Below, one piece after another: positions 49,129 to 59,166 of a DNA stretch of 64,000 bases. The notes under the pieces were generated by a model, which was not told the DNA's origin, did no database searches, and worked only from the letters and a program-made list of their open reading frames with translations. The position numbers were made by a program, and so were the translations under genes. Origin of the DNA: Helicobacter pylori (GTDB taxonomy: Bacteria > Campylobacterota > Campylobacteria > Campylobacterales > Helicobacteraceae). The stretch lies in the NCBI GenBank assembly GCA_008032955.1, contig CP032046.1:682001-746000 (forward strand). The letters are read 5' to 3'. The first letter of the stretch is position 1. Every line of letters begins with the position of its first letter.

Positions 49129-49852
49129 GCATTCGCTTGTGATCGTGTTGGGTGGTTTCGCTTGAATGATGCATCGCATGGGGGTTTTGGTGGTTAATGA
49201 GCATGATCCCCATATAAAGAATATAAAGCCCAAAAACCCCCATTAAACCTTTAGACAAAAGATTGAAAAATTTCCTGTAAGAAATAGAAATTTTGCTTAA
49301 AAAAACCCCCATTAAAAACAACGGCACGCTGGTGCCAAGCCCAAAAGAAAGGCCTAGCATCGCTCCCATAAACGCGCTATGACTAAGAATCACGCTCGCT
49401 AAAAACGAATACACCATCATGCAAGGTAAAAACCCGTTCAACACGCCCAAAAAATACAGCCCTAGAATGTTTTGAGATTGCAAGGTTTTTTTCATCAAAA
49501 AAGAGATGAAAGGGATTTGAAAGCTTAATTTTTCCACTTTAGCCCCCAAGAGCGCTAAACCGATCAAGATAATCCCCATGCTGATGAATAAAACACCCCT
49601 AAAACCCATGTTCACGCTAAGACTACGCCCTAAACCTGCCGTTATAGCCCCTAAGAGCATGTAAGTGCTGATCCTCCCCACATTATAAAGGGCATGGCAA
49701 GTGAGCTGGTAAGAAAAGCTTGTAACTTTAGAAAATCTTATTTGACTAAACGTGCTCACAATCCCCCCACACATGCCCACACAATGCCCTAAAGACATGC
49801 TCAAGGCGGCTAAAAACATGCCCAAAAAACTCAAATTGTGCATCATTTGCAT
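49115..49852 (-). CDS. Sulfite-exporter TauE/SafE-type membrane protein with CxxxC motif (HP0861-like)
   Basis: A 245-residue integral membrane protein with about six hydrophobic segments. The first helix has the signature SLGHCVGMCGGIV (residues 21-33), typical of the DsbD/CcdA-like group linked to copper handling and cbb3 oxidase assembly. The C-terminus is His-rich (HQNPHAMHHSSETTQHDHKRMHERH), a likely metal-binding tail. The start overlaps the coaX stop. The exact substrate is unknown; a copper or thiol transport role is inferred. Confidence 0.75.
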   Translation of the reverse strand: MQMMHNLSFLGMFLAALSMSLGHCVGMCGGIVSTFSQIRFSKVTSFSYQLTCHALYNVGRISTYMLLGAITAGLGRSLSVNMGFRGVLFISMGIILIGLALLGAKVEKLSFQIPFISFLMKKTLQSQNILGLYFLGVLNGFLPCMMVYSFLASVILSHSAFMGAMLGLSFGLGTSVPLFLMGVFLSKISISYRKFFNLLSKGLMGVFGLYILYMGIMLINHQNPHAMHHSSETTQHDHKRMHERH

Positions 49853-50514
49853 TCTAGTATCCCTGCTTTTTTAAGAGTGATTTCCATCCCATCAAAAACC
49901 AAACGCTCCTTGCAAACAGAATGAGGTAAAAACGCGCTCAAATACTTCGCATCGCCCCCACAAAGATAGATTTTTTGATTTTTGGCTAAATGCTGGATAC
50001 AAGAGATGATACTCAAAATCATGCCGTAATTCACAGCGTCTCTAGTGTTTTTGGGTAAAACTTCTAAAGAATCTAAGGCTTTGAAAGGTTGCTCTAAGAT
50101 TTTAGCGCTTTTTTTATACGCATGAATATATTGGGCTAAACCGGGTAAAATACACCCTCCTAAATGCTTGCCCTCTTTGACTAAATCTATCGTAATCGCA
50201 CTCCCAGCATCCACTATAACCCCATTAGCCACCGCTAAACACGCCATTTGCCGGTCTATCCCAAGCCCTACATAGTCGGTTTCTAAATGAAAAAATCTTG
50301 CAATATTTTTAGCGTTAGGGTAACAATTCAAAAGGGCTTTTTCATTTTCTTCATTCACGCTAATGTAAAAAATTTCCTTTTGAATACCCAAACGCTTTAA
50401 ATCTTCTTTAGCGCTTGAAAAGAGTTGGTAGTTTTGTGCGAAATGGATGCGCGTGTTGCCTATATCGCATAAAACCAGGTTTTTCAAATCTGTAAAAGAT
50501 TGCCTAGCTGGCAT
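49843..50514 (-). CDS. coaX: Type III pantothenate kinase
   Basis: A 223-residue kinase of the ASKHA fold, first step of CoA synthesis. Motifs are LCDIGNTRIHFA (phosphate 1), GLGIDRQMACLA and VDAGSAITIDLV (phosphate 2). H. pylori uses this CoA-feedback-insensitive type. It is four bases downstream of the lipoprotein gene stop-start and overlaps the next gene by 10 bp. Confidence 0.94.
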   Translation of the reverse strand: MPARQSFTDLKNLVLCDIGNTRIHFAQNYQLFSSAKEDLKRLGIQKEIFYISVNEENEKALLNCYPNAKNIARFFHLETDYVGLGIDRQMACLAVANGVIVDAGSAITIDLVKEGKHLGGCILPGLAQYIHAYKKSAKILEQPFKALDSLEVLPKNTRDAVNYGMILSIISCIQHLAKNQKIYLCGGDAKYLSAFLPHSVCKERLVFDGMEITLKKAGILECK

Positions 50515-50518
50515 GGGC

Positions 50519-52138
50519 CTACTTCTTATTCATTTCTAAAGCTTTTTTTCTTTCTTCAAGCTCTTTTTCATCTCTTTCTTGATGCTCTCTCGCTCTTTGT
50601 TCAAATTCTCTCGCTCTTTGTTCGGCTTTGGCCTTTTTCTTTTCTTCTTTCAAGCGGCGTTTTTCTTCTTTAGGGCTGAGTTTTGGCGCCTCTTTAAAAG
50701 CGTTACCCTCTTTTGAAACAGAAGCGTTTTTGTTTTCGCTTCGTTGGATAGCGTTATTTTGATTGTTAATAGGCTCCATAGCGCGTTGGTTGGCTTTAAC
50801 TTCATCCTCTTCAAACCCGCTATTTCTTGGCTTAATTTTGTTTTCTTCTAAAGGTTTTTCTTTGACTTTATGCCTTTCTTGCAAATAAATAGGAGCGTTC
50901 CCTTTTTCGCCTTTTTGAGATTTTTCAGATGCAGGTTTTTCCACAACGGGATAAAGCTTGGGCTTAAAATCATTATAATCTAAATAGTAGCGATCATAAT
51001 ACACCCGATTTTTATCATAAAACACCCCTTTATCCAAACGATTGGATGAAAAAAACTTAAAACTGCCTATAGTTGGCGTTTTATAGACATTATACGAATT
51101 AAAATCATTCAAATCCACTTCTATCACATACCCGCGTTTTTCTAAAGAATACAATTTATTATGGTTTAATACAATGGTATTGAGCGAAGCAAAGGGCAGT
51201 TTCACGCTGTTTAATTCCCTCAAACTCTTATCCATTTGCAAAATCTGCCCGTCTAGCGTGAGCACATATAAAGTCCCCTTATCATAAAGCAAATCTATAA
51301 TATCCCCATCATAGTTGAACTCTTGACCGCTCACGACTGAGAGTATTCTTTTCCCTGTAGAAGCGATCATGTTATTGCCATCTACGATAAGATAAGTGAT
51401 ATTGTTAAAAAACTTATCGCTGCTGATAACAATGTTTCTAATAGGCGTAGGGGTTCCATGCACATAATCCACGACCAACAAGCGCCCATCTAGCATAGGG
51501 AATACCACGACCGTATCCATAAAAATAGGCATCGCCATTAAAGAATTGATCGTGGCGCTTGGGGAACCTTTCTCACTAAAAAGCAATTTTTGAGAAGTGA
51601 TGTCGTATAAATTCGCTGAATTGTCCGCTAACACCACCGCTAAAAGATTCCCTTTAACGCTCGCGCTCAAGGCAAAAGTCTCCAAAGGAATAACGATAGA
51701 TTGTTGGCTGGCGTTAGGGTTATTGCTAATCAATTCCACTTGATGACAGACTTTATCTTGGACTTCCGCTTCAACGCCCTTTAATTTCAATTCCGTTTCT
51801 TCAGTCTTAGCCACCTTGCTTTTGCTTGTTTTTTTATCAATCTTATTCAAACAATCTTGCGCAAGGATGAAAAACCCCTGACTCTCATTTAAAAAACTGC
51901 TTTCATAATTGAAATTCTTACCGATTCTTAGCTGCGTTAAACCTTTATCGCCTATAACCGCTCCATTTTTCAAAATGGCTCCATAACGATTAGACGAAAC
52001 GATACTTTCTTGCAAATGGTTAGGGAAATACGCTTCGCCTTTAACTTGGTGTTTAGCGGGTTTGAAGTATTTTCTCATGTTACAGCCGCTAAAGGCAATT
52101 AGGGCTATGAGTAAGATTAAAAATGGTTTATTCATCAA
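50519..52138 (-). CDS. Lipoprotein with a beta-propeller-like body and K/E-rich tail (HP0863-like)
   Basis: A 539-residue predicted lipoprotein. The signal peptide ends ALIAFSGC, lipobox Cys19. Residues 50-390 contain repeated beta-blade-like segments (GNLLAVVLADNSANLYDITSQKLLF, GRLLVVDYVHGTPTPIRNIV, GTLYVLTLDGQILQMD), reminiscent of PQQ/BamB-type propellers. The last 80 residues are almost pure K/E/R with a strong coiled-coil pattern. It follows a membrane protein of YfgM type, and YfgM-BamB adjacency is common in bacteria, so a BamB-like envelope role is a reasonable inference. Confidence 0.7.
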   Translation of the reverse strand: MMNKPFLILLIALIAFSGCNMRKYFKPAKHQVKGEAYFPNHLQESIVSSNRYGAILKNGAVIGDKGLTQLRIGKNFNYESSFLNESQGFFILAQDCLNKIDKKTSKSKVAKTEETELKLKGVEAEVQDKVCHQVELISNNPNASQQSIVIPLETFALSASVKGNLLAVVLADNSANLYDITSQKLLFSEKGSPSATINSLMAMPIFMDTVVVFPMLDGRLLVVDYVHGTPTPIRNIVISSDKFFNNITYLIVDGNNMIASTGKRILSVVSGQEFNYDGDIIDLLYDKGTLYVLTLDGQILQMDKSLRELNSVKLPFASLNTIVLNHNKLYSLEKRGYVIEVDLNDFNSYNVYKTPTIGSFKFFSSNRLDKGVFYDKNRVYYDRYYLDYNDFKPKLYPVVEKPASEKSQKGEKGNAPIYLQERHKVKEKPLEENKIKPRNSGFEEDEVKANQRAMEPINNQNNAIQRSENKNASVSKEGNAFKEAPKLSPKEEKRRLKEEKKKAKAEQRAREFEQRAREHQERDEKELEERKKALEMNKK

Positions 52139-52139
52139 A

Positions 52140-52796
52140 TCAATGCGTTCCTTGAATGGTTTCTTTCTTTAGATTGGTTGGTTTGGAAGGGTTTTGCTGA
52201 ATATCTTCTAACATTCCATAGTGTTTTAAAACAGAGATTATAGCATAGAGTGAAGAACTTAGAGGGATAGTGGATAAACTTTGATGCGCTTTTTTGATCG
52301 CGTCTTTAGAATTTTCCTCATACAACAAGTTCACTTCTTGTAAAGCGCTCATTTCTTTAAGAATGGGGCTTTTTTCAAGTAGGTTTTTATCTCTAGAGAG
52401 CGATGCGTAAGAATATTGTGCAAAAGTTTTAACGACTTCATTAGAAGATTGCGAAAGCCTTTTAAACTCGTTTGCATCGTTTCTCTCACTCGCTCTGGCG
52501 AACTGATACAAGTCATACAACTCTGGGGCGACTTCTTTCAATCTTTTTTGCAAGGCTATATTATTAGGGCTCTCTAGCACTTCATTATAAATTTGAGTGA
52601 TCCGCTCTCTCGTTTGCTCATGCTTATAATCTTGCAATTTTGTATCCCCTAAATAAGCGATAAAAGCCACCACGATAAACAACAACACCCACTTGTAGCG
52701 TTTGAAAAACTTTTCTAATCTAAACACCCCCTCTAAAAGCTTTTCATCGCTTTTGAATTCGTTTTTAACTTGCTCTAAATTTTCCTTAATATTCAT
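52140..52796 (-). CDS. Single-pass membrane protein, YfgM/TPR-like (HP0864-like)
   Basis: A 218-residue protein with a short cytoplasmic N-terminus, one membrane helix at about residues 34-51 ([17 protein letters not shown]) and a periplasmic helical domain of TPR character. This topology matches YfgM-type chaperone-linked proteins. It overlaps dut by 4 bp and stops one base before the lipoprotein start. Confidence 0.65.
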   Translation of the reverse strand: MNIKENLEQVKNEFKSDEKLLEGVFRLEKFFKRYKWVLLFIVVAFIAYLGDTKLQDYKHEQTRERITQIYNEVLESPNNIALQKRLKEVAPELYDLYQFARASERNDANEFKRLSQSSNEVVKTFAQYSYASLSRDKNLLEKSPILKEMSALQEVNLLYEENSKDAIKKAHQSLSTIPLSSSLYAIISVLKHYGMLEDIQQNPSKPTNLKKETIQGTH

Positions 52797-53233
52797 GCCT
52801 TGCTCACTCCTGTGCTGCCAAACCCCCCGCTACCCCTTGAAGTTTCATCTAATTGTTCGCATTCTATAAATTCGGCTTTATAAGTTTTTTGAACCACCCC
52901 TTGAGCGATCCTATCCCCTACTTGAACTTTAAAATCTTTATCGCTCAAATTCGCTAAAATGACCTTAATTTCGCCCCTATAATCATTATCCACCGTGCCA
53001 GGAGAATTCAACACCATCACCTGATGATTCAAAGCCAAACCGCTACGGGTGCGCACTTGCAATTCATACCCCACTTCTAAAGACAAACAAATCCCTATTT
53101 TCACCAACCCCACGCTATGAGATTTGATCGTTACTTCTTCTACAGCGTGCAAATCAAAGCCTGAAGAACCCTCGGTTTGGTATTCAGGGGTAAGGGCGTT
53201 TGGGTGGATTTTTTGGATTTTAATTTTCATCAA
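52793..53233 (-). CDS. dut: Deoxyuridine 5'-triphosphate nucleotidohydrolase
   Basis: A 146-residue trimeric dUTPase. The five motifs are visible: [30 protein letters not shown] (catalytic Asp), GDRIAQGV and the C-terminal GSGGFGSTG. It keeps uracil out of DNA and supplies dUMP. It overlaps greA by 14 bp. Confidence 0.97.
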   Translation of the reverse strand: MMKIKIQKIHPNALTPEYQTEGSSGFDLHAVEEVTIKSHSVGLVKIGICLSLEVGYELQVRTRSGLALNHQVMVLNSPGTVDNDYRGEIKVILANLSDKDFKVQVGDRIAQGVVQKTYKAEFIECEQLDETSRGSGGFGSTGVSKA

Positions 53234-53714
53234 AACAAATCTCTTTATAGTAAATGTCTAAAATCTCAAAATCGCTCTCACCATTGGGTAATTGAATGCT
53301 CACCATATCGCCCTTGCTCTTACCGATCAAACTCTTAGCGATCGGCGAACCAAAAGAGATTAACCCTTTAGCCGGATCGCTCTCCACGCTCCCTACTATC
53401 GTGTAAGAAAACTCTTTATCGTTGTCTAAATTAAGGATTTTAATCGTGCTGCCAAAACTCACTTTATTATGGGCTAAAGCACTCGGATCAATCACTTGAG
53501 CGTTAGCGACAATCTCGCTTAAATCCACGATCCTCGCTTCAATGAAGCGTTGTTTTTCTTTAGCGGCATGGTATTCAGCGTTTTCTTTCAAATCCCCATG
53601 CCCTCTAGCAATATCAATTTCTTTCACAATATTAGGCCGTTCCACCTCTTTTAATTGCTTTAATTCCGCACAAATCTTATTGTATCCATGCATACTCATA
53701 GGTTCTTTATTCAT
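53220..53714 (-). CDS. greA: Transcription elongation factor GreA
   Basis: A 164-residue factor that rescues backtracked RNA polymerase. The N-terminal coiled coil ([49 protein letters not shown]) carries the tip acidic residues in GDLKENAEY. The C-terminal FKBP-like domain begins [13 protein letters not shown] and has [14 protein letters not shown]. The length is typical. Confidence 0.97.
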   Translation of the reverse strand: MNKEPMSMHGYNKICAELKQLKEVERPNIVKEIDIARGHGDLKENAEYHAAKEKQRFIEARIVDLSEIVANAQVIDPSALAHNKVSFGSTIKILNLDNDKEFSYTIVGSVESDPAKGLISFGSPIAKSLIGKSKGDMVSIQLPNGESDFEILDIYYKEICFDEN

Positions 53715-53754
53715 TTAATCTCCTAAGCTTATTCAGTAGAGATTATAGTAAAAA

Positions 53755-54837
53755 TTAAGTTAAATTCAGCAAAAAAGCCATCTCTTCGGCGACTTTTCTC
53801 GCGCTCCCATGTTTTAAATATTCCCTTAATCTCAAACTTTCTTTAAAATAGCGCTCTCTATCCATTTCTTTATACGCTTTTAACAAACCCTCTACGCTCA
53901 AAAAATGCTGGATTAATTCCGGGTGCAATTGGCTCTCCCCAAGCCCAGGAGTTTCATCATTTAAGGCGTTATAAAAAATATTCGCTAAACCTATATAATG
54001 CAAATTGACAAACATTCTAGCGATCAAAAAATCCATCGTTTTAGCCCTATACGCCAACACAAAAGGCGTGCCAATCAAGGCGGCCTCTAAAGTCGCCGTG
54101 CCGCTGCAAATGAACGCAAACTCCGCTTCAAACAAACTCTTATGCGCATCATAAGAAATTTCAAATAGTTTGATGTCTTCTCCATAAAAAGCTTTCAAAT
54201 CCAACCCCTTAAAGAAACTCGGCACGACTAACACACGCCTTTTAAACCCTTCGTTTTGTTCTAAAATTTGAGCCGCTTTGACAAACAAAGGGAACATTTT
54301 AGCGATTTCGCTTTTTCGACTCCCTGGCATAAACACCAGAGTTTCGCCCTTAATATCTTTTTTATAATATTTAATTTCATCTAATAAAGGGTGTCCCACA
54401 TATTGGGCTTTTTTTTGGTAATAGCCCACTTCAAAAGGCAAAATCGCCCCCAAAAAATCGCAGTATTTTTCAAGGCTTTTAGTGCGCCATTTTTTCCATG
54501 CCCAAACTTGCGGTAAAATATAATACATGATTTTTTTATGCGGATCTTGTTTTTTGATTTTTTTGGCTAGGGGGATATTGAAAGAAGAAGAATCCATTAA
54601 AAGCACCAAGTCCGCTTGTTTGGCTAATTGGACCATTTCTTTATGGGCTTTGAGTAAAAACCCCAAACGGCCTATCACATCTCTAAAACCCATGACAGAA
54701 AATTCCCTAGGGCTATAGAGCGCGTCTTCCCCTTCAAACACCCCAATGAAACGATAATCTTTGGGTAAATTGTGCCGTAACTCCTCTAAATGAACATTAG
54801 AACTCGCTTCTAAAGCGCTCACTAAAATCGTGGGCAT
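53755..54837 (-). CDS. lpxB: Lipid-A-disaccharide synthase
   Basis: A 360-residue GT19 enzyme joining UDP-diacyl-GlcN and lipid X. Motifs are SALEASSNVHLEEL at the start, YYILPQVWAWKKWR, YVGHPLLDE, LVFMPGSRKSEI and SGTATLEAALIGTPFVLAYRA. It overlaps the coiled-coil gene upstream by 1 bp. Confidence 0.96.
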   Translation of the reverse strand: MPTILVSALEASSNVHLEELRHNLPKDYRFIGVFEGEDALYSPREFSVMGFRDVIGRLGFLLKAHKEMVQLAKQADLVLLMDSSSFNIPLAKKIKKQDPHKKIMYYILPQVWAWKKWRTKSLEKYCDFLGAILPFEVGYYQKKAQYVGHPLLDEIKYYKKDIKGETLVFMPGSRKSEIAKMFPLFVKAAQILEQNEGFKRRVLVVPSFFKGLDLKAFYGEDIKLFEISYDAHKSLFEAEFAFICSGTATLEAALIGTPFVLAYRAKTMDFLIARMFVNLHYIGLANIFYNALNDETPGLGESQLHPELIQHFLSVEGLLKAYKEMDRERYFKESLRLREYLKHGSARKVAEEMAFLLNLT

Positions 54838-55298
54838 TATTTGTCTTTCAAAAGGTTTTGGACTTGATAGAGCTTGATTTCTTTATGCAAATCCCTCAAT
54901 TCAATTTTGAGCAACGAATTTTCAAAATCTTTTTTAGAGAGATGGTTTTTTAAAAGCCTGTTTTCGCGCAAAACGCTGCGGTATTGCAAGTAAATCCCTT
55001 CATCAAACACGCGCTTGCTTGGTTTTGCCATGATAACCTGATTATCACTAGTGAAAACCTCCAACTCTTCAAGGGCTTTAGGGAAAATCCATTCTTCTTC
55101 TGTATTTTGTGTTTCTTTGTTTAAGCGGGAGTTTTCTTTTTCTGATTTTTTTTGATAGATTTCTTGTTTCAAACCTTTTAAAACGCTCTTTTTCTTACGC
55201 AAGATTTCTTGGACCTGCTTCAATTCCAAACGGATTTTTTTTAAAACTTCTCTAGTGTCTTTAATTTCTTGCTGGTAAGCGTTCAATTCTTCTTGCAT
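54837..55298 (-). CDS. Coiled-coil hypothetical protein (HP0868-like)
   Basis: A 153-residue highly charged protein. Residues 1-65 and 115-150 are predicted long helices with heptad pattern (KDTREVLKKIRLELKQVQEILRKKKSVLKGLKQEIYQKK). No signal peptide or known domain is seen. It lies between hypA (6 bp) and lpxB (1-bp overlap). Function unknown. Confidence 0.6.
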   Translation of the reverse strand: MQEELNAYQQEIKDTREVLKKIRLELKQVQEILRKKKSVLKGLKQEIYQKKSEKENSRLNKETQNTEEEWIFPKALEELEVFTSDNQVIMAKPSKRVFDEGIYLQYRSVLRENRLLKNHLSKKDFENSLLKIELRDLHKEIKLYQVQNLLKDK

Positions 55299-55304
55299 CG
55301 GTTT

Positions 55305-55658
55305 TTATTCCGCTAACATTTCTAAAGACAACAAACGCATTTCATTGCCTTGAGTGATAATGACATTCTTGCTGTGGCATTTCTCACACACCCCATAATC
55401 TAGGGCGTTAGGCTTAAAAACATGCGAACAATCCTTGCATTCTAATTCAACCTTTTCATCTACAATGTCTAAAATAGCGTCTTTACACACCAAAGATTCT
55501 TCTCTAAAAGTCTCAAACGCGCTCACAAACAAGCTCTTATCCATAGCACTTCTTTCGCCAATACCAACCACGACTCTTTCAATCTTATGGGCTTGATTTT
55601 TCTTCGCATGCTCTTCGCAAAGAGCGATTAAAGAAGAAACGACCGAGTATTCATGCAT
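55305..55658 (-). CDS. hypA: Hydrogenase/urease nickel incorporation protein HypA
   Basis: A 117-residue nickel metallochaperone. The N-terminal MHEYSVVSSLI holds the nickel-binding His2. The zinc site is CKDC at about residues 74-77 and CEKC at about 91-94. With HypB it delivers nickel to [NiFe] hydrogenase, and in H. pylori also to urease, which is essential for acid survival. Intact and of family length. Confidence 0.97.
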   Translation of the reverse strand: MHEYSVVSSLIALCEEHAKKNQAHKIERVVVGIGERSAMDKSLFVSAFETFREESLVCKDAILDIVDEKVELECKDCSHVFKPNALDYGVCEKCHSKNVIITQGNEMRLLSLEMLAE

Positions 55659-55716
55659 ACTAAACCTTAATCTCTAAATTAGCCCCTATTATATTGTATT
55701 AGAGTAATCCTTTGGT

Positions 55717-57873
55717 TTATTGCTTGAGATTCAACAGGGTGTTAAGGATTTGATCGGATGTGGTTACCGCTTTAGAGTTCGCTTGAAATCCCCTTTGAAC
55801 CACAATCAAATTCGTTAAACTCCGGCTCAAATCCACATTACTAGATTCTAATTTAGATCCTGAAATTGAACCCCTACGCCCCGTATTAGCCGCACCGATT
55901 AAGGCTTGCCCTGAGTTTCCGGTTTGAGAAAAGACATTTCCGCCTAAAGCCTGTAAGCCCGCATCGTTAGCGAAATTCGCTAAAGCCACTTGAGCGAGCG
56001 CTAAAGTCCTACCATTACTGAACGCTCCTAAAAGCACCCCGTCTGAATCAAAGCGGACATCCATCAAATCGCCCGCTTGATAGCCGTTTTGCTCAATCGC
56101 ATAAGTTTCAGAAATCTTATCCACGCTCGTTAGCCCGTCAAAACTCCCTGAGGAACCAAAGGCTAAATTGATGCGTTGGGGAGCATCAGCACCATTTTTA
56201 GGATCAAATTGCAAAAGAGGCGGGTTCATGCCTGCAAGCGATCCGTCGTTATTAAAATGCAAACGGCCTCCTTCAAACACATTAGGCCTAGCCGCTGACC
56301 CCCCTACTAATTCCCCAGGCTCAGGCACGATCACTCTAAAATTCCATTCCGCTCCCCCACTCCTATAAAACTCAATGCGCATGGCGTGTTTAGTGCCTAA
56401 GCTGTCTATCACATCAATGCTTGTCGCATGGGTAGCGTGGGTGAATTTAGAACTGCTCGCTGACGCCCCTCCTTCAATCAAAGAAGCGGTATTAAGCCCT
56501 TTCATCGCGTTTTTAAACAAAACATTGTTCGTTACGCTGTCTGAAGAATACCCGCTCACAAAGATATTGAGATTTTCTTTAATGACATTTTTATTGTCTT
56601 TATTATTGATTTCAAACATGCCGTATTGATTGACAGTAACCCCTATAGAAGCGGCTGAGTCCTGGTAATTGTCCGCTAAACTAGGATCTTTAACGATATT
56701 AGCGTCATGCTGGATTAAGGCGCGCAAGTCTTCAGTGGTCCTAAACTGCCCAATATCCGCATTAGGGCTGATAGAATGCGTATAACTATATTTGAAAGCC
56801 GTTACATCTTTATCGCCGTCTAAAAAGTTAGCGAACGCTCCGGTCCCGGCTTGAGTAACCACAATGTTTTTAAGCTTTTCATCGCCGTCTAATTCATTGG
56901 TGTTTTCCAAACGCAATTGCTTGCCGTCCAAATAAGCTTCAATCCCTGTTTGGCTTTTGACCGCATTGATCGCATTTTTCGCTGCCACTAAGCTTGAAGT
57001 CCTGCTCACCGCTGAATCGTTCGTGAAAGAAATCTTAACCCCATTCAATTCAAGCGTGCTGTTTTCTGCAGAAGGGAGGATGTCTTTAACCATTTTCGCA
57101 CTCTTATAGCTCACCCAAATCCCTTGGTTTTCATTCAATAAAAGAGCGTCGCCATCTTCATTGTATAAAGATCCCATGTCTTCGGCGACTTGAGCTAGAT
57201 TCGTGCCTGAATCATACACCGGATTAATGCCATCTGAAGGGGTTTTGGCTGAAGAATCCAAAGCGAATATCGCCGCTGTTTGATCGGCATGCCTTCCAGC
57301 GTTTAAATTCGCCCTCATAGAAATGCGGTTACTCGCTCTAGCAGGCATCACCATTCCAGGATCAATCCTAATGTTTTCTAAAGGGCCGGTGTTATCCACT
57401 TTTAAAGCGTCCGTATCGCTCCCTTTATTGCCGGTATCGCTCCCGTTTCTCACCCACCCTTGCACCACAAGCCCACCGGTGGTAACCAAACTCCCTTGCG
57501 AGTCAAAAAGAAACTCCCCATCTCTAGTGAAATTGCGCGTGATCCCCCTATCAGGGCTAATGATAAAGAAGCCATCGCCTTGAATCGCTAGATCGGTTTT
57601 GACATCTGTGTTTTGGATATTGCCTTGTGAAAAGATTTTAGTCGTCGCATCCACGCCTACCCCAAGCCCCACAGAAAAGTCATTCTGCCCTGCCAACCCA
57701 TTTTTATAGGGCGCGGTAGCGATGAGTTTGACTTGAGAGAGCATATCCACAAAAGAAGCCCTAGAATATTTAAACCCAGTGGTATTCACATTCGCAATAT
57801 TATTACTCTCAATATCCAAAGCGATTTGGTGGGCTTGCATCCCATTGACACCAGACCATAAAGATCTAAGCAT
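55717..57873 (-). CDS. flgE: Flagellar hook protein FlgE
   Basis: A 718-residue hook protein, the long epsilonproteobacterial form. The N-terminal D0 region is LRSLWSGVNGMQAHQIALDIESNNIANVNTTGFKYSRASF. The C-terminal D0 helix is SGSKLESSNVDLSRSLTNLIVVQRGFQANSKAVTTSDQILNTLLNLKQ. The variable surface domains lie between. It is exported by the flagellar type III apparatus without a cleaved signal. A sigma-54 site lies upstream, as expected of a class 2 gene. Confidence 0.97.
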   Translation of the reverse strand: MLRSLWSGVNGMQAHQIALDIESNNIANVNTTGFKYSRASFVDMLSQVKLIATAPYKNGLAGQNDFSVGLGVGVDATTKIFSQGNIQNTDVKTDLAIQGDGFFIISPDRGITRNFTRDGEFLFDSQGSLVTTGGLVVQGWVRNGSDTGNKGSDTDALKVDNTGPLENIRIDPGMVMPARASNRISMRANLNAGRHADQTAAIFALDSSAKTPSDGINPVYDSGTNLAQVAEDMGSLYNEDGDALLLNENQGIWVSYKSAKMVKDILPSAENSTLELNGVKISFTNDSAVSRTSSLVAAKNAINAVKSQTGIEAYLDGKQLRLENTNELDGDEKLKNIVVTQAGTGAFANFLDGDKDVTAFKYSYTHSISPNADIGQFRTTEDLRALIQHDANIVKDPSLADNYQDSAASIGVTVNQYGMFEINNKDNKNVIKENLNIFVSGYSSDSVTNNVLFKNAMKGLNTASLIEGGASASSSKFTHATHATSIDVIDSLGTKHAMRIEFYRSGGAEWNFRVIVPEPGELVGGSAARPNVFEGGRLHFNNDGSLAGMNPPLLQFDPKNGADAPQRINLAFGSSGSFDGLTSVDKISETYAIEQNGYQAGDLMDVRFDSDGVLLGAFSNGRTLALAQVALANFANDAGLQALGGNVFSQTGNSGQALIGAANTGRRGSISGSKLESSNVDLSRSLTNLIVVQRGFQANSKAVTTSDQILNTLLNLKQ

Positions 57874-57916
57874 GGTTATCCTTTAATTTAAAGAAATTCA
57901 ATCTATGCAAAATAAA

Positions 57917-57932
57917 GCAAAAGTTGTTCCTA
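57917..57932 (-). promoter_or_regulatory. Sigma-54 (RpoN) promoter of flgE
   Basis: On the minus strand AGGAACAACTTTTGC has GG, ten bases, then GC: the -24/-12 spacing of RpoN promoters. It lies 44 bp upstream of the start codon. FlgR/RpoN control of flgE is established in H. pylori. Confidence 0.75.
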
Positions 57933-57984
57933 AATGGCTTTTTAGAATGATTGGTTGCGGATTTTAAAGTTTTATTGATAAAAA

Positions 57985-58050
57985 AAGATCAGTCAAATTC
58001 ATGAGAGGATAGGGGGTTTTGTAACACTACCCCCTATAACGCTTTTTAAA
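57985..58050. repeat. Dispersed G/C-run hairpin repeat, copy R5 (partial)
   Basis: ATAGGGGG pairs with CCCCCTAT around TTTTGTAACACTA. This is the cleanest hairpin of the family. It lies in the 209-bp gap between the flgE promoter and the end of cdh and may terminate cdh transcripts. Confidence 0.6.
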
Positions 58051-58082
58051 GCTTATCGCTCAAATTTAGAGTTTAACTCGCT

Positions 58083-58816
58083 TTAGTGCAAAATCGCGCA
58101 TTCATGATCTTGAATCTCTTCGGCTGAAGCGCGATTTAAAGTCAATGGGTTAAATTGTGTCGCTAACAAGACAAAAGAGTTATCGCTTTGTTGCACCACC
58201 GCCAAGCCATAGTCTCCCATGCGTTTATGCGCGTTAGGCACTTCTTTATTAAGCATGATAAATGGGCTTTTTTGCGCTAATTCACTCTCTGTTACCCGAC
58301 GCGCCAAATATTTATGCCCGTTCAAGCCACCTGATAATGGCGACCAACGGCTGTTGATTTTTTTTAGGTTATTATCCAGCTGTTTGCGCGCATCAAGGCT
58401 AATGCAAGAGATATGGATATGAAAATGGTTTTGTGATCGCCCTTTTTTAGAGTTAATCGTCAAAGAAATTGCGCTATCAGGAATGGGTTTGCCGTATTTT
58501 TTACTCATAAAATTGCGCACTTGCCATGATAAGTAAAAAAGTTAGGCGTAGAAGGATCAAGCAGCAAAGGGCTTTCAATACCGCTAATGTGGGTTGTTGG
58601 CATCAACAAATATTGCAACGGGCCGTTAATATCTTTTAAAACCACATAACCGGCATCGGGTTTGATTTCTATGCATGGCGAAGGATTCTGACTTTTCTCA
58701 TAATTAGGCAGACATTTCTCAAAAACAATCTTACGCAACACATTCGGATCTTTGGCGTTTAAACTCATAACAGCGATAGCTACCACCGCTAAAAAAAGAA
58801 AGCCCATTTTTTTCAT
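58083..58816 (-). pseudogene. cdh: CDP-diacylglycerol pyrophosphatase, apparent frameshift at a T6 run
   Basis: This enzyme would hydrolyse CDP-diacylglycerol to phosphatidate and CMP. The first frame (58816-58505) gives a signal peptide and about 100 residues. The second (to 58083) holds the catalytic HIT-like histidines [10 protein letters not shown] and the family [15 protein letters not shown] block. One more T in the minus-strand T6 run (plus A6, 58535-58540) joins them as [20 protein letters not shown], total 244 residues. As read, the exported N-terminal product would lack the active site. Confidence 0.85.
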
Positions 58817-59166
58817 CTTTTTTGCTCCTTGTTTTTAATGAGAGTTTTTACAAACCCTCTTGTTATTTTTCTACAATAGTGGTTAAAAGCTTTAATTATT
58901 ATGATTATTTTAACGAATTTTAACTTATTAGTAACTTTTAGTAACCTATTTCTAAAAAGAGCTTTTTGAATACCAACGAAAAAAACTTAAATTGATAATA
59001 TTAAAAAAGCTAAAAGAATTTTTTAAAATATTAAATAGCTTGTGCTAATCAAGCGATAATTTTTCGCCATGCGATCTTAGGGGGTTGGTGCTTATCAAAT
59101 TAAAGCGTTTTATAACCTTGCTTTAGGTAATATCATCAACCTAATACCACAATAAGGACGATCATC
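58817..59166. other. 350-bp AT-rich gap with a partial repeat copy (R6)
   Basis: The gap separates cdh (minus) from phnA (plus) and must hold both promoters. TTTAATTATTATGATTATTTT at about 58892-58912 is a weak Fur-box-like A/T palindrome near the cdh promoter. Two AGTAAC direct repeats lie at 58930-58943. At 59035-59105, CTTGTGCTAATCAAGCGATAA and CGATCTTAGGGGGTT resemble the middle of repeat copy R2. No gene is seen. Confidence 0.4.

Noticed and set aside
49129-49233. Extended gmhB N-terminus from 49233
   Set aside because: The extra residues are the out-of-frame end of the upstream membrane-protein gene and do not resemble HAD phosphatases.
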